This document shows positions 8,618-16,860 of a stretch of 35,869 nucleotides of DNA, piece by piece. The DNA is from JAWOGN01 sp046496815. Its GTDB lineage: Bacteria; Desulfobacterota; DSM-4660; Desulfatiglandales; Desulfatiglandaceae. The stretch spans positions 1-35,869 of the forward strand of contig JAWOGN010000010.1 in the NCBI GenBank assembly GCA_046496815.1, read 5' to 3'. Below the pieces are notes generated by a model, which ran no database searches, was not told the origin of the DNA, and worked only from the letters and a program-made list of their open reading frames with translations. The translations under genes and the position numbers were made by a program. Position 1 is the stretch's first letter, and the number at the start of each line of letters is the position of its first letter.

Positions 8618-10519
8618 ATGACTTTTTTCGGCAAAATTTTGGATATTAATTTGACCGAGGGCAAATTTACCCTGACCCCATACCCTGCGGAACTGATTTG
8701 GAAACTGCTGGGAGGGCGAGGCTTTAATGTGTGGTTCCTTTATCACAATATTCCTGAGGGAATCGATCCCCTGGAACCCGATAATATCCTGGCAATGTCC
8801 TGCGGCGTGCTCACAGGCACGCAAGCCCCTGCCTCTTCCAGACTTCACGTGAATGCGCTCTCTCCCCTCACCGGTCTTCTTGGAAGCTCAAATGTAGGCG
8901 GAAATTTCGGTGCCAAGCTCCGAACATGCGGCATACAGTCTTTGATTATCAGAGGTCGTGCGCCGAAACCCGTGTATCTTTTCATCGACGGTGAAGCGGT
9001 TGAAATCCTGGACGCCGGGCCGCTGTGGGGCCTCGACACATGGAAAACGGAAGCACACCTCCGGCATGAGCTCGCAGATCCGAAACTGAACATCATGGCC
9101 ATCGGTCCCGGAGGCGAAAACGGGGCTCTGTTTGCCTGCATCATCGCCGACCGCGATCACGCCGCCGGACGCACGGGCATGGGTGCCGTCATGGGATCAA
9201 AGAACCTGAAGGCCATCGTCATCCGCGGGAAGAAAAGGAGGGGAACCCCCGCTTTTCACCGCAACGGCCTCTCTGCGATTAAACGCTACATACAACAAAT
9301 TAAGGCTTCGCCTGAATTTAAATTTATTTCGAAATATGGTGGTGCCGGTTACCTAAAATGGGCCGATGATATGGGCATCCTGGCCACACGCAATTACCGT
9401 CAGAATCACTTTGAAGCGGTGGATGAAATAAACGGAACACGCCTGGAAAAACACATCATCCGATCACGAGGCTGCTATCGATGTCCGGTCCGTTGCAAGG
9501 CGGAACTTGATTTCAACAGCAAACGATTCAGAGAAAACGGCGCCGTACGGCCTGAATTCGAACCCATGTTGTCTTTAGGTTCCAAGTGTGGCTTGAGCGA
9601 TCTGGAAACCCTGGTTTACCTGGACAATCTGTGTTCCCGGTTGGGCCTCGACAATATATCCGCAGGCAGTGCCATCGCTTTTGCCATGGACCTCTATGAT
9701 CGGGGAATCCTTACACAAGCGGACACGGGCGGAATTGACCTGACTTGGGGAAACGGCGATGCCATGGAGACCTTGATTCGACAAATGGCATGTCGAGACG
9801 GGCTGGGAGGCATTCTCAGTCAGGGAATCCGTCGCGCAGCAGAGGTCTTCGGGCGGGGTTCGGAACGATATGCACCGCATGTAAAGGGCCTCGAACTGTC
9901 AGGCTTTCATCCATACGAAATCATGGGGACCGCATTGGGTTACGCCATCTCAAATCGCGGCGGTGACTTCAACGATGTGTATGCGTCGCTGGAATATCGA
10001 TGGCTTCCTGAGAGGGCGGCCGAGGAGTTTGAAACGCCGTTGGCCGTGGATATTCGCGCCATCGATGGAAAAGCGCCGTTGGTGAAGCGGGCCATGCTGA
10101 CGAACATCGTTTTGGATTGCCTGGGGCTTTGCAAGGTGCCTGCCCTGTCTCTAATAAACGCGTTTGACCTTGAAGCAGAGGCCGAATTGACCAGTCACCT
10201 TTCCGGCTGGTCTATGAACGCAAAAATGCTCTTCTTGATCGGGGAGCGTATTGCAACCATGGAACGGTTATTCAACCATAGGCATGGGGGCGGTCGATCC
10301 GACGACCGCATCCCCGGGATGTTTTTTGAAAAGGATTACACACCCGGAGAAGAGCCATCCCAACCCCAGGTATGGATAGAACCGATGAAACAGGCTTTCT
10401 ATAAAGCCATGGGTTGGGATGAAGAAGGATGGCCGAGAGAGGAAAGATTGAAGGATCTCGGACTCTGGGAGGAGATCGAACAATCAAAAATGTCAAATGG
10501 AGATATCGAGAATCTTTAG
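8618..10519 (+). CDS. Aldehyde:ferredoxin oxidoreductase family protein (tungstopterin, 4Fe-4S)
   Basis: A 633-aa protein of normal AOR length. The N-terminus MTFFGKILDINLTEG and GGNFG near residue 94 are typical of the pterin-binding region. The 4Fe-4S ligands are visible as C286-x2-C289-x3-C293, with the distal cysteine C505 in DCLGLC, so the cofactor set looks complete. The family oxidises aldehydes to carboxylic acids and passes electrons to ferredoxin in the cytosol. Its ribosome binding site is weak. A FAD-dependent amine oxidoreductase starts 54 bp downstream, probably in the same transcript. Such an enzyme could release formaldehyde or another aldehyde from N-alkyl substrates, which this protein could remove (inference). 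AOR versus the FOR/WOR branches cannot be settled here. Confidence 0.93.
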   Translation: MTFFGKILDINLTEGKFTLTPYPAELIWKLLGGRGFNVWFLYHNIPEGIDPLEPDNILAMSCGVLTGTQAPASSRLHVNALSPLTGLLGSSNVGGNFGAKLRTCGIQSLIIRGRAPKPVYLFIDGEAVEILDAGPLWGLDTWKTEAHLRHELADPKLNIMAIGPGGENGALFACIIADRDHAAGRTGMGAVMGSKNLKAIVIRGKKRRGTPAFHRNGLSAIKRYIQQIKASPEFKFISKYGGAGYLKWADDMGILATRNYRQNHFEAVDEINGTRLEKHIIRSRGCYRCPVRCKAELDFNSKRFRENGAVRPEFEPMLSLGSKCGLSDLETLVYLDNLCSRLGLDNISAGSAIAFAMDLYDRGILTQADTGGIDLTWGNGDAMETLIRQMACRDGLGGILSQGIRRAAEVFGRGSERYAPHVKGLELSGFHPYEIMGTALGYAISNRGGDFNDVYASLEYRWLPERAAEEFETPLAVDIRAIDGKAPLVKRAMLTNIVLDCLGLCKVPALSLINAFDLEAEAELTSHLSGWSMNAKMLFLIGERIATMERLFNHRHGGGRSDDRIPGMFFEKDYTPGEEPSQPQVWIEPMKQAFYKAMGWDEEGWPREERLKDLGLWEEIEQSKMSNGDIENL

Positions 10520-10573
10520 AACCATCGAAGCGGGAGTCTTTTGATCATTAGACCACATGAAGGAGGAAGTTAG

Positions 10574-11881
10574 ATGCGTAAGGATTATGACGCGATAATC
10601 ATCGGCGCCGGTATCATCGGCGATTGTATCAGTTTTGAAATGGCCAAGAAGGGCTACAAAACCTTGAATGTCGACAAATTGTCATCGGCAGGCGAAGGCT
10701 CCACGGCCAACTCCTGTGGTGTCATTCGAACCCACTACTCGACTTGGGATGGAGCGGCCTTGGCCTACGAGGGTTCATTCTATTGGAACGAGTGGGAGAA
10801 GTATCTGGGAGTGGAGGACGAACGCGGCCTTGCCAAGTATATCAATACCGGATGCCTGGTCTTTAAAACGGAACGGAACATGTATCTGGAAAACGTATGT
10901 AGAAACCTGACCGACCTGGAGATTGAGTGGGAGGAATTGACGCCCGACCGGATAAAGGAAAAGATGCCGGTTTTTAACCCACGCAAGTTCTGGCCTCCCC
11001 GTCGGCCGGAAGACCCAAAATTCTGGGACGAACCGACTGAAATGATCGATGGCGCCATTTTTACGCCGCTGGCAGGCTATGTCACGGATCCCCAGCTATC
11101 CTGCCACAACGTCCAGCGGGCTGCCGAAGCCAACGGCGCTGAATTCAGATTCAACGCAGAGGTGGTCGATATCCGCAAGGAAGGAAACCGCGTCAAAGGA
11201 ATTACCCTCCAAAGTGGCGAGGAAATTGATGCGCCCATCGTTATAAATGTTGCCGGGCCTCACTCATTCATTGTCAACCGGATGGCAGGCGTTGAGGACG
11301 ACATGAACATCAAGACCAAAGCCATGCGCCAAGAGGTTTGCCATGTGCCCTCGCCGGAGGGATTTGACTATGAAAAAGATGGGTGTATGGCTTCCGACGG
11401 AGACATCGGTTGTTACTCAAGGCCGGAGGTAGGCAATCACATCCTTATCGGTAGCGAAGATCCGGACTGCGACACATTGGAATTCGTGGATCCGGACAAC
11501 TATAACCAAGAGCTGACAGAGGCTCAATGGAAAGCTCAGGTTTACCGCATGGCCAAGAGAGTCCCCAGCCTAGCGATCCCCAACCAGATGCAGGGAATTG
11601 TCGATCTTTACGACGCCTCGGACGATTGGATTCCCATATACGACAAAACCAAGCTTGACGGCTACTATATGGCCATTGGCACCAGTGGCAACCAGTATAA
11701 GAACGCTCCGGTGATCGGCAAGATGATGACCGAATTGATCGCCCGATGCGAAGCCGGCCACGATCACGATGCCGAACCCATCCAGTACAAAATGGAAATT
11801 ACCGGGCGCACCATCAATTTGGCTTTTTATTCACGCAAACGTGAGATTAACCCGGATAGCAGTTTCTCTGTGGTCGGTTAG
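10574..11881 (+). CDS. DAO-family FAD-dependent oxidoreductase (sarcosine/dimethylglycine oxidase-like)
   Basis: A 435-aa protein with an N-terminal FAD-binding Rossmann motif GAGIIG at residues 11-16, NSCGVIRTHYS near residues 47-57 at the flavin-facing loop, and a C-terminal GTSGNQYKNAPVIG segment typical of the DadA/SoxB/DMGDH group. AGGAGG lies 9 bp before the ATG. By family it should oxidise a secondary or tertiary amine or amino acid; the electron acceptor is unknown and in an anaerobe is unlikely to be oxygen. It follows the aldehyde oxidoreductase by 54 bp. A sarcosine-oxidase-gamma-like gene appears at the far end of the window. It has no GcvT-type folate domain of its own. Confidence 0.88.
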   Translation: MRKDYDAIIIGAGIIGDCISFEMAKKGYKTLNVDKLSSAGEGSTANSCGVIRTHYSTWDGAALAYEGSFYWNEWEKYLGVEDERGLAKYINTGCLVFKTERNMYLENVCRNLTDLEIEWEELTPDRIKEKMPVFNPRKFWPPRRPEDPKFWDEPTEMIDGAIFTPLAGYVTDPQLSCHNVQRAAEANGAEFRFNAEVVDIRKEGNRVKGITLQSGEEIDAPIVINVAGPHSFIVNRMAGVEDDMNIKTKAMRQEVCHVPSPEGFDYEKDGCMASDGDIGCYSRPEVGNHILIGSEDPDCDTLEFVDPDNYNQELTEAQWKAQVYRMAKRVPSLAIPNQMQGIVDLYDASDDWIPIYDKTKLDGYYMAIGTSGNQYKNAPVIGKMMTELIARCEAGHDHDAEPIQYKMEITGRTINLAFYSRKREINPDSSFSVVG

Positions 11882-12405
11882 TCAAGCTTGTTGCGGGCGC
11901 GGATGCTTCCGGCTTTGCTGTGTTCTCTGTCTGTGGCACGCCCGCTTTCCCTTTTATGGCAGTTTTCGGAGACATTCAGTGCAGTCTATGAACCCTGGTC
12001 CTCAAGGCCGGGTCAGAGACAATCGGCCATGCCTACGGAAGTGAAACGGCTGTAAATTCGAAGCACGAAACTCGAAATCCGAAACAATACACAATGACAA
12101 AAACTGCAATGATCCAAACAAGAAGCATATCTGATGTCACGAATGCGGTTTTGTTTTTGTCATTCGGACATTTGTTGTTCGAATTTATTTCGTATTTCGA
12201 TATTCGGATTTCGGATTTGGGCGACGCTACACTCGCAAATCATGCCCTCCGGGCTTAGACCAAGGCCGGCGCTGTCACGTTTTTCGAATGGCCAAAAATG
12301 AAATGCTACCCCATCTCAACAAATCCAGAGATGGCCGGTGGTCTCATTACACGCCGGGATTCCCTCGGGCAGTCCCCTGACGCTGATTGCATTCCTCTGA
12401 AAAGC
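11882..12405. other. 524-bp intergenic region with repeat, no gene
   Basis: Lies between the FAD oxidoreductase and a convergent 66-aa gene. No supportable gene. It contains the long imperfect palindrome at 12053-12218 and a 7-bp inverted repeat CCATCTC/GAGATGG (12311-12334) beyond the 3' end of the 66-aa gene, which could help end that transcript although no T-run follows. Confidence 0.6.
12053..12218. repeat. Long imperfect palindromic (MITE-like) element
   Basis: An AT-rich inverted repeat of about 166 bp. Inner arms AATGACAAAAAC (12093-12104) and GTTTTTGTCATT (12153-12164) are perfectly complementary. The outer arms are built from degenerate CGAAAT/TTCGA units (CTCGAAATCCGAAAC left; ATTTCGATATTCGGATT right). 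It would fold into one long hairpin. It encodes no protein. The pattern resembles non-autonomous palindromic repeats that recur in environmental Desulfobacterota and related genomes (from memory). Confidence 0.7.
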
Positions 12406-12606
12406 TCAATGAATTGAAGAATCACTACTGATGAACTCGTAAGTAAGTTCAAAAGACTCTCCGTCTTCAGCGCAATTGACCAGTCGGGTCTTACACTTTC
12501 CAAGCTTTTCGCTTTTCCTTCTCAACTCATCGGCTACCATCGAAATCCTGGATCCTAAACCCTTCGCTTTGGAAATAGTAATCTTCTCTTGTTTGAGGCT
12601 TACCAT
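12406..12606 (-). CDS. Small conserved-looking hypothetical protein, 66 aa
   Basis: I do not recognise this family. The ATG at 12606 has an excellent ribosome binding site (AGGAGG, 5 bp upstream), which favours it over a longer frame starting at 12693. The protein is basic at its N-terminus (MVSLKQEKITISKAKG) and has a lysine/arginine-rich stretch (ELRRKSEKLGKCKTR, about residues 29-43) likely to be helical, then an acidic tail (CAEDGESFELTYEF). No signal peptide or membrane segment. It may be a small soluble or nucleic-acid-associated protein, but no function is claimed. Confidence 0.6.
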   Translation of the reverse strand: MVSLKQEKITISKAKGLGSRISMVADELRRKSEKLGKCKTRLVNCAEDGESFELTYEFISSDSSIH

Positions 12607-12777
12607 CGCTTCCTCCTGAATTCGCCTTTTTATTGTTCTAACATGACTCACCGCCCCGTATTCAGCCCTATCCCACTCGATGCGAGACTGCAATGACGGA
12701 AAAATTGCTGATTTCCGCTTTTTTAAGGTGCATCATATGTGATGTGTTCGTAAAAAAACCGGAAACCGCACTTCTGT

Positions 12778-12846
12778 GTCATTCCGGCGAAAGCCGGAAT
12801 CCAGCAAAAACAATGATTTATGGCTCCTGCTTCCGCCGGGGTGACG
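12778..12846. repeat. Short palindromic dispersed repeat (ATTCCGGC-GAAA-GCCGGAAT core)
   Basis: A perfect 8-bp stem closed by a GAAA tetraloop (12781-12800). The whole 69-bp unit is itself imperfectly palindromic, with GTCATTCCGGCG at the left end pairing with CCGCCGGGGTGAC at the right. This form is a widespread REP-like repeat of proteobacterial and environmental genomes (established pattern, from memory). It lies in the 265-bp gap between the PilZ and 66-aa genes. Confidence 0.8.
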
Positions 12847-12871
12847 GCTTTGATGACTTCTTACGAGACCA

Positions 12872-13531
12872 TCACGTTTGACTGATGACATATTTCTTCA
12901 TGAAGAGTCTCAACTCGGATGACTGGCTTTCCGTGAGATTTCCGAACAAGATGCTACACCGTCTGATTGCCTTGGATATTTTTAAGTCCGTGATCCTCGT
13001 GTAAGGAATTCCAGACAATCGGAAATCGTCATTGAGATAAATGATATCGATTGTGGATGAAACAGGGACAAATTTCTCATCAAAATGATAGTTAAATGAC
13101 AGACCCTTGCTATTGATTTCGTTTACTTCACCCATAATACTGGTGTTTTTATCGATCAGAGCATATACACCTTCCCGAACCCGATGCCTTTTGAGTTTTC
13201 TTCTCCCGATCAGCGTTTTGCGTTTTTTTATTTCGCTCTCTCCTTCATATTTGATTGGAGTAGATTCGCACTTCACACCAATGCCTTTCGGATTGATTCT
13301 GACAACTTCACCTGAAACCTTTATGGGCCGATTAATTTCCGGCGGGTTAAACGTCAGAGAAAGCTTTTCCCCGATCATGAACGGCCAATAGGTTTCAATG
13401 AACATCCCGCCTCGACTCGTATCTCTGATGAAGTCTGTATACGCGCGACCCTGGGCCACGTATTCCACGGCCACAAAGCATGGGATTCTGGGATGTCGCC
13501 GTTTCTCCGCGTATTCAAAGTGGGTGTTCAT
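12872..13531 (-). CDS. Tandem PilZ-domain protein (candidate c-di-GMP effector)
   Basis: A 219-aa soluble protein with GGAGG before its ATG. The first PilZ domain (about residues 8-95) has both c-di-GMP motifs intact: RRHPR (RxxxR, 11-15) and DTSRGG (DxSxxG, 37-42). A second, divergent copy (about 110-215) keeps RHRVR (115-119), but its second motif is EINSKG (138-143), missing the canonical Asp and Ser. One domain therefore probably binds c-di-GMP and the other may be structural or have altered affinity. The output cannot be inferred; no pilus, flagellar or polysaccharide gene is adjacent. The gene stands alone, downstream of the oppositely placed methyltransferase operon end. Confidence 0.88.
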   Translation of the reverse strand: MNTHFEYAEKRRHPRIPCFVAVEYVAQGRAYTDFIRDTSRGGMFIETYWPFMIGEKLSLTFNPPEINRPIKVSGEVVRINPKGIGVKCESTPIKYEGESEIKKRKTLIGRRKLKRHRVREGVYALIDKNTSIMGEVNEINSKGLSFNYHFDEKFVPVSSTIDIIYLNDDFRLSGIPYTRITDLKISKAIRRCSILFGNLTESQSSELRLFMKKYVISQT

Positions 13532-13765
13532 GAAAGACCTCCGAGCTGTCCGTTAAAAGAAAAAGACGCTGAACGCTACTTCTATGAAAAGTAAAAATGG
13601 GCCGCAGGTCAAGGAAAAACACCACGCTGTCACATGCCTCCAAGAAGCTGAAAATGCATGCGACCCCGCAGATGGCCCTTTTTCGAAGCCCCACCAAACC
13701 AGAGAGGTTTATTCTCAAAGGCCGGTCAGCATGGACACCATCCTTTCGTAAGCGCGCATGCCGTT

Positions 13766-15010
13766 CTAAAGTTTTTCAAGCGCCTGATCCAGATCGGCTA
13801 TGATGTCTTGCGGGTCCTCGAGTCCCACCGAGAGACGAATCAAACCATCATCGATGCCCGCAATTGCCCGTTCCTCCGGCGTCATGTGTTCATGCGTGAT
13901 TGTCGGCGGATGCATACAGATTGTTCGACTGGTGCCGAAGGTAACCGCATGGACAATGAGAGCGAAACTATTCATCAGTTTTGCCGCTCCTGAAATCCCC
14001 CCCTGAACGACGAAAGACATCAAACCGCCGTGCGCCTTCATCTGGCGACAGGAAAGTGCATGTTGTGGGTGACTGAGCAAGCCGGGGTAATTGACACGTT
14101 CAACCCTTGGATGGCCGCTCAGGTATGCCGCAACCTTCTGTGCATTGTCGCTATGCCGGATCATTCGGAGCGAAAGCGTTTCGAGATATTGAAGTGTCAG
14201 CCATGCATCAAACGGGGGCATAACGGCACCGACAAACTCCGTGGTATTCCACCGGATGTCCTCCACCAGACCTTCAGGACCCACAACAGCGCCACCCAGA
14301 ACGGTGGCATTGCCGGCGAGGAATTTCGTAATCGATAACAAAATCATGTCTGCACCGAGCGCCAAAGGTTTTTGTAGCGCTGCCGTGGCCGTTGTATTGT
14401 CTACCAACAGCGGCACACCATGGTTGTGGGCAATTTCAGCCACGGCCCCGATGTCGGTCACAAACAAACAGGGGTTGCTGGGCGTTTCCACCCAAACGAG
14501 TTTGGTATGGGTATCAATCTGCGCTTCCCAGGACTGGGGGTCCACCGGGTCCGAAACAAATCTGAAATCTACATGACATCTTTCGGGAAAAATGGTGGCC
14601 GCCTGCTTATATCCTTCCCCGAAAACATTGAGTGAGGTCAAAATGTTGTCACCGGGTCTCGCCATTGTGAAAATCAGATTGAACAACGCCTGCGATCCGG
14701 ACCCGGCTGTAATACAAGCCTCCCCGCCTTCCAGCGAAGCCAGGCGAGACTCCAAAACGCTATTGGTCGGCGTCTTTGTGCGCCCATATACCGGGCACGG
14801 TATCTTACCGAAGGCCTCGTAGGGATAGGTCATGGACTGGACGATGGGCGGCACAAATGACCTGAAATCGTTCGTGCTCTCATGCGGATTGAAGCCTGCG
14901 TGCAGCGCGCGGGTGTTAAATCCGAAGCGGGCATCCGAACGCAGCGATGTTTCCGTATCCGGATTATACGTCCAGTGGTCCCGCATAAAAAAAAGCTTTT
15001 TTCCCGACAT
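13766..15010 (-). CDS. PLP-dependent Cys/Met-metabolism enzyme (methionine gamma-lyase / O-acetylhomoserine sulfhydrylase / cystathionine gamma-synthase family)
   Basis: A 414-aa fold-type I PLP enzyme. Recognisable residues are Y75 in VYGR, D204 in LVDNT, and the Schiff-base lysine K229 in SITKFLAG. TLQYLETLSLRM and GTSRTICMHP are also family-typical. A GGGAGG ribosome binding site precedes the ATG, only 16 bp after the stop of an MttB-like methyltransferase, so the two are almost certainly co-transcribed. Members cleave or replace the gamma-substituent of methionine or homoserine derivatives. The pairing hints at a methylated sulfur or amino-butyrate substrate (inference). The sub-family cannot be assigned by eye. 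The first 25 residues are longer than usual. Confidence 0.9.
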   Translation of the reverse strand: MSGKKLFFMRDHWTYNPDTETSLRSDARFGFNTRALHAGFNPHESTNDFRSFVPPIVQSMTYPYEAFGKIPCPVYGRTKTPTNSVLESRLASLEGGEACITAGSGSQALFNLIFTMARPGDNILTSLNVFGEGYKQAATIFPERCHVDFRFVSDPVDPQSWEAQIDTHTKLVWVETPSNPCLFVTDIGAVAEIAHNHGVPLLVDNTTATAALQKPLALGADMILLSITKFLAGNATVLGGAVVGPEGLVEDIRWNTTEFVGAVMPPFDAWLTLQYLETLSLRMIRHSDNAQKVAAYLSGHPRVERVNYPGLLSHPQHALSCRQMKAHGGLMSFVVQGGISGAAKLMNSFALIVHAVTFGTSRTICMHPPTITHEHMTPEERAIAGIDDGLIRLSVGLEDPQDIIADLDQALEKL

Positions 15011-15026
15011 TCTTCAAACCTCCCCC

Positions 15027-16475
15027 TCACATCCTGTCTTCCGCCCTTTGTAGGATTTCATCTATCTGCGCAATTTTTTCATCCGGCAAGGGCTCGGGCA
15101 CGTGATTCTCAAGGATATATTTCACTTTGGATTTGGCCCGCTCTCCCATGCTCGTGGCTCCGGCGCTCATCCATTTTTCATAGGTCATTCTGTCGGTAAT
15201 ACCAGGTCGCCAGTTTTCTTGAAAATGGCGAAACGTATGCTCGTCTCCCAGGAAATGCCCGCCGATTCCAACCCGTTTTATGACTTCCACCGCCAGGTGT
15301 TCCCTGTCCACTCGAATTCCTTCCATCATTCGTCTTATCTGACCGATGAATTCGTCACACATCACCAGCAAGTCGAAAGAATACGTCAATCCAAACTCCA
15401 GGTATCCCACATCATGAACGAGGTTGGTCCCCATCCATGCCGACATCATGAGATAGGTGGCCGCCTCATTCACCGATTGCTCATCCGCAAGCTTGGCGGC
15501 ACTGCATCCGCCGAATCCCCACGTGGGCAGATTGTAAAGGCAGCGGCCGATTTGACAGAGACCCGCTTGTGTCATCATCGCTTCGGGCGCAGAATATGTC
15601 GGCTGCATACTGCGCATGTCCATGGGTGACATCCCTCCCCCAAAAACGAAAGGTGCGCCGGGATGCTTCAGTTGGTGGATGACAAGCCCCGCCAGAATTT
15701 CAGCCGTCGCTTGCGTGATGGCGCCTGCCATGGTTACCGGGCTTGTGGCGCCTGCCATAATGCCCGGCGCATAATTCGTGGGCAATCGGTTCTCAGCCAT
15801 GAAGAGAAGCTTTTCCATCGCTTCATGGGTGTGGACCAGAGGGGAAGTCGGCTCATCGTACAGGACAAAAATCGGCTTTCTTTTCACCGCTTCGCGGCCG
15901 CCTAAAACAACGGCGGCCATGTCGACAAAATCATTTAGGACTTCTTTGCTCGCTGCGGTTACGACTTGCGGTTTGCTTGAATATCGAAGCATTTTTGAGT
16001 ACTTATGCTGATACTGTGTTTTTTTTTCTATTTCGGCAGCAAGCCCCATAGACATGGTAAAATCAATATTCGGCAGGGCATCAACGATTTTTACGGCATC
16101 TTGAACATCCTCCAATAGAAACTCCCTTCTTGCCCCTGTAAAGCTGTCGAGAAGATGCGGGCAATCAGAGCCTGTTCCGAAGTAGACATTTCTCCCTTCG
16201 AGAAACATAGCGGGGCTGCCGTTCCTGTCATAGATTGTAATGCGGGACGGCGCGCTGCTCACCGCTTGTTCCACCAGTGCGGTCGGGATAAACACACGGT
16301 TGCCCTCCCGGATATGGGCCCCTCCGCTCTCTAACAGTTGAACCGCCGCTTCATGATGCACCGTCGTTCCCACATCTTCCAAAACCTCGAGTGCACCCGA
16401 ATGAATGTCCGACATCTGCTCCCGTGTCAGGTATTCGAGGGGCCCCGCACTGAATCTTTTTACCGTTGAATCCAT
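15027..16475 (-). CDS. MttB-superfamily methyltransferase, non-pyrrolysine (copy 1)
   Basis: A 482-aa TIM-barrel methyltransferase of the trimethylamine methyltransferase (COG5598/MTTB) family, uninterrupted by any amber codon. Family hallmarks: the LEYLTREQMSDIHSGALEVL start, FGTGSDCPH near 99, EPTSPL near 208, and GIGGHFLGDEHTFRHF near 405. At the site aligning with pyrrolysine of archaeal MttB (GPylSDAK) it has GCSAAK, with C324. Characterised non-Pyl members (e.g. MtgB) demethylate quaternary amines such as glycine betaine onto a corrinoid protein. It sits downstream of the second ABC importer and 16 bp upstream of the PLP enzyme. No corrinoid gene is adjacent. The substrate is unknown. 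Confidence 0.92.
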   Translation of the reverse strand: MDSTVKRFSAGPLEYLTREQMSDIHSGALEVLEDVGTTVHHEAAVQLLESGGAHIREGNRVFIPTALVEQAVSSAPSRITIYDRNGSPAMFLEGRNVYFGTGSDCPHLLDSFTGARREFLLEDVQDAVKIVDALPNIDFTMSMGLAAEIEKKTQYQHKYSKMLRYSSKPQVVTAASKEVLNDFVDMAAVVLGGREAVKRKPIFVLYDEPTSPLVHTHEAMEKLLFMAENRLPTNYAPGIMAGATSPVTMAGAITQATAEILAGLVIHQLKHPGAPFVFGGGMSPMDMRSMQPTYSAPEAMMTQAGLCQIGRCLYNLPTWGFGGCSAAKLADEQSVNEAATYLMMSAWMGTNLVHDVGYLEFGLTYSFDLLVMCDEFIGQIRRMMEGIRVDREHLAVEVIKRVGIGGHFLGDEHTFRHFQENWRPGITDRMTYEKWMSAGATSMGERAKSKVKYILENHVPEPLPDEKIAQIDEILQRAEDRM

Positions 16476-16860
16476 TTGAATTGTTTCTTTCGTTCCAAGG
16501 GAATTAAATAGGAATCCTTATAGACAAGTAGCCTTTTTTCGTTCAGTCCTTCAAAAAAAACAAGACCTGCCAAATGATGCTCTCATAACCTACTTCACGC
16601 CGTTTGCCAAATGATTTTAGCGCACCGTTTGGATATTCCCGGGTCTTGGTCCGGACGGCCTCAGGAAAAATCCTCTCCCCTGTGAAAACCGAAGCGCACA
16701 TACTGAATAACCTACCCGACCCTTCTGGGTGCCGGACCCCGCCGGACCTCCGAACGGGACTCACCGGAGTGACACAAATTAACCTGGGAAATCCTCGCGC
16801 TTCTGAAAAAATGGGAGGGATGCGCCGAAAAACGACTTTTCAGGAATGGTCCTCTGTGCT
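16476..16860 (-). promoter_or_regulatory. 385-bp leader of MttB copy 1 with direct repeats
   Basis: No supportable gene. On the + strand TGCCAAATGAT occurs twice (16568-16578 and 16605-16615), exactly 37 bp apart (about 3.5 helical turns), upstream of a TATAAG-like -10 (16517-16522, minus strand) that would give a start of transcription some 35 bp before the methyltransferase ATG. The arrangement suits an activator bound at two sites and suggests this gene pair can be expressed separately from the importer. The -35 is poor. Confidence 0.4.

Noticed and set aside
12306..12503. 65-codon minus strand frame overlapping the 66-aa gene
   Set aside because: Overlaps in another frame the gene that has the strong ribosome binding site; no start signal of its own.
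11882..13531. CRISPR array in the repeat-bearing segment
   Set aside because: Repeats are single palindromic elements, not regularly spaced direct repeats, and no cas gene is present.
16545..16575. Sigma-54-type promoter on the minus strand (TTGGCAGGTCTTGT)
   Set aside because: The -12 element reads GT instead of GC, and the rest of the consensus is weak.
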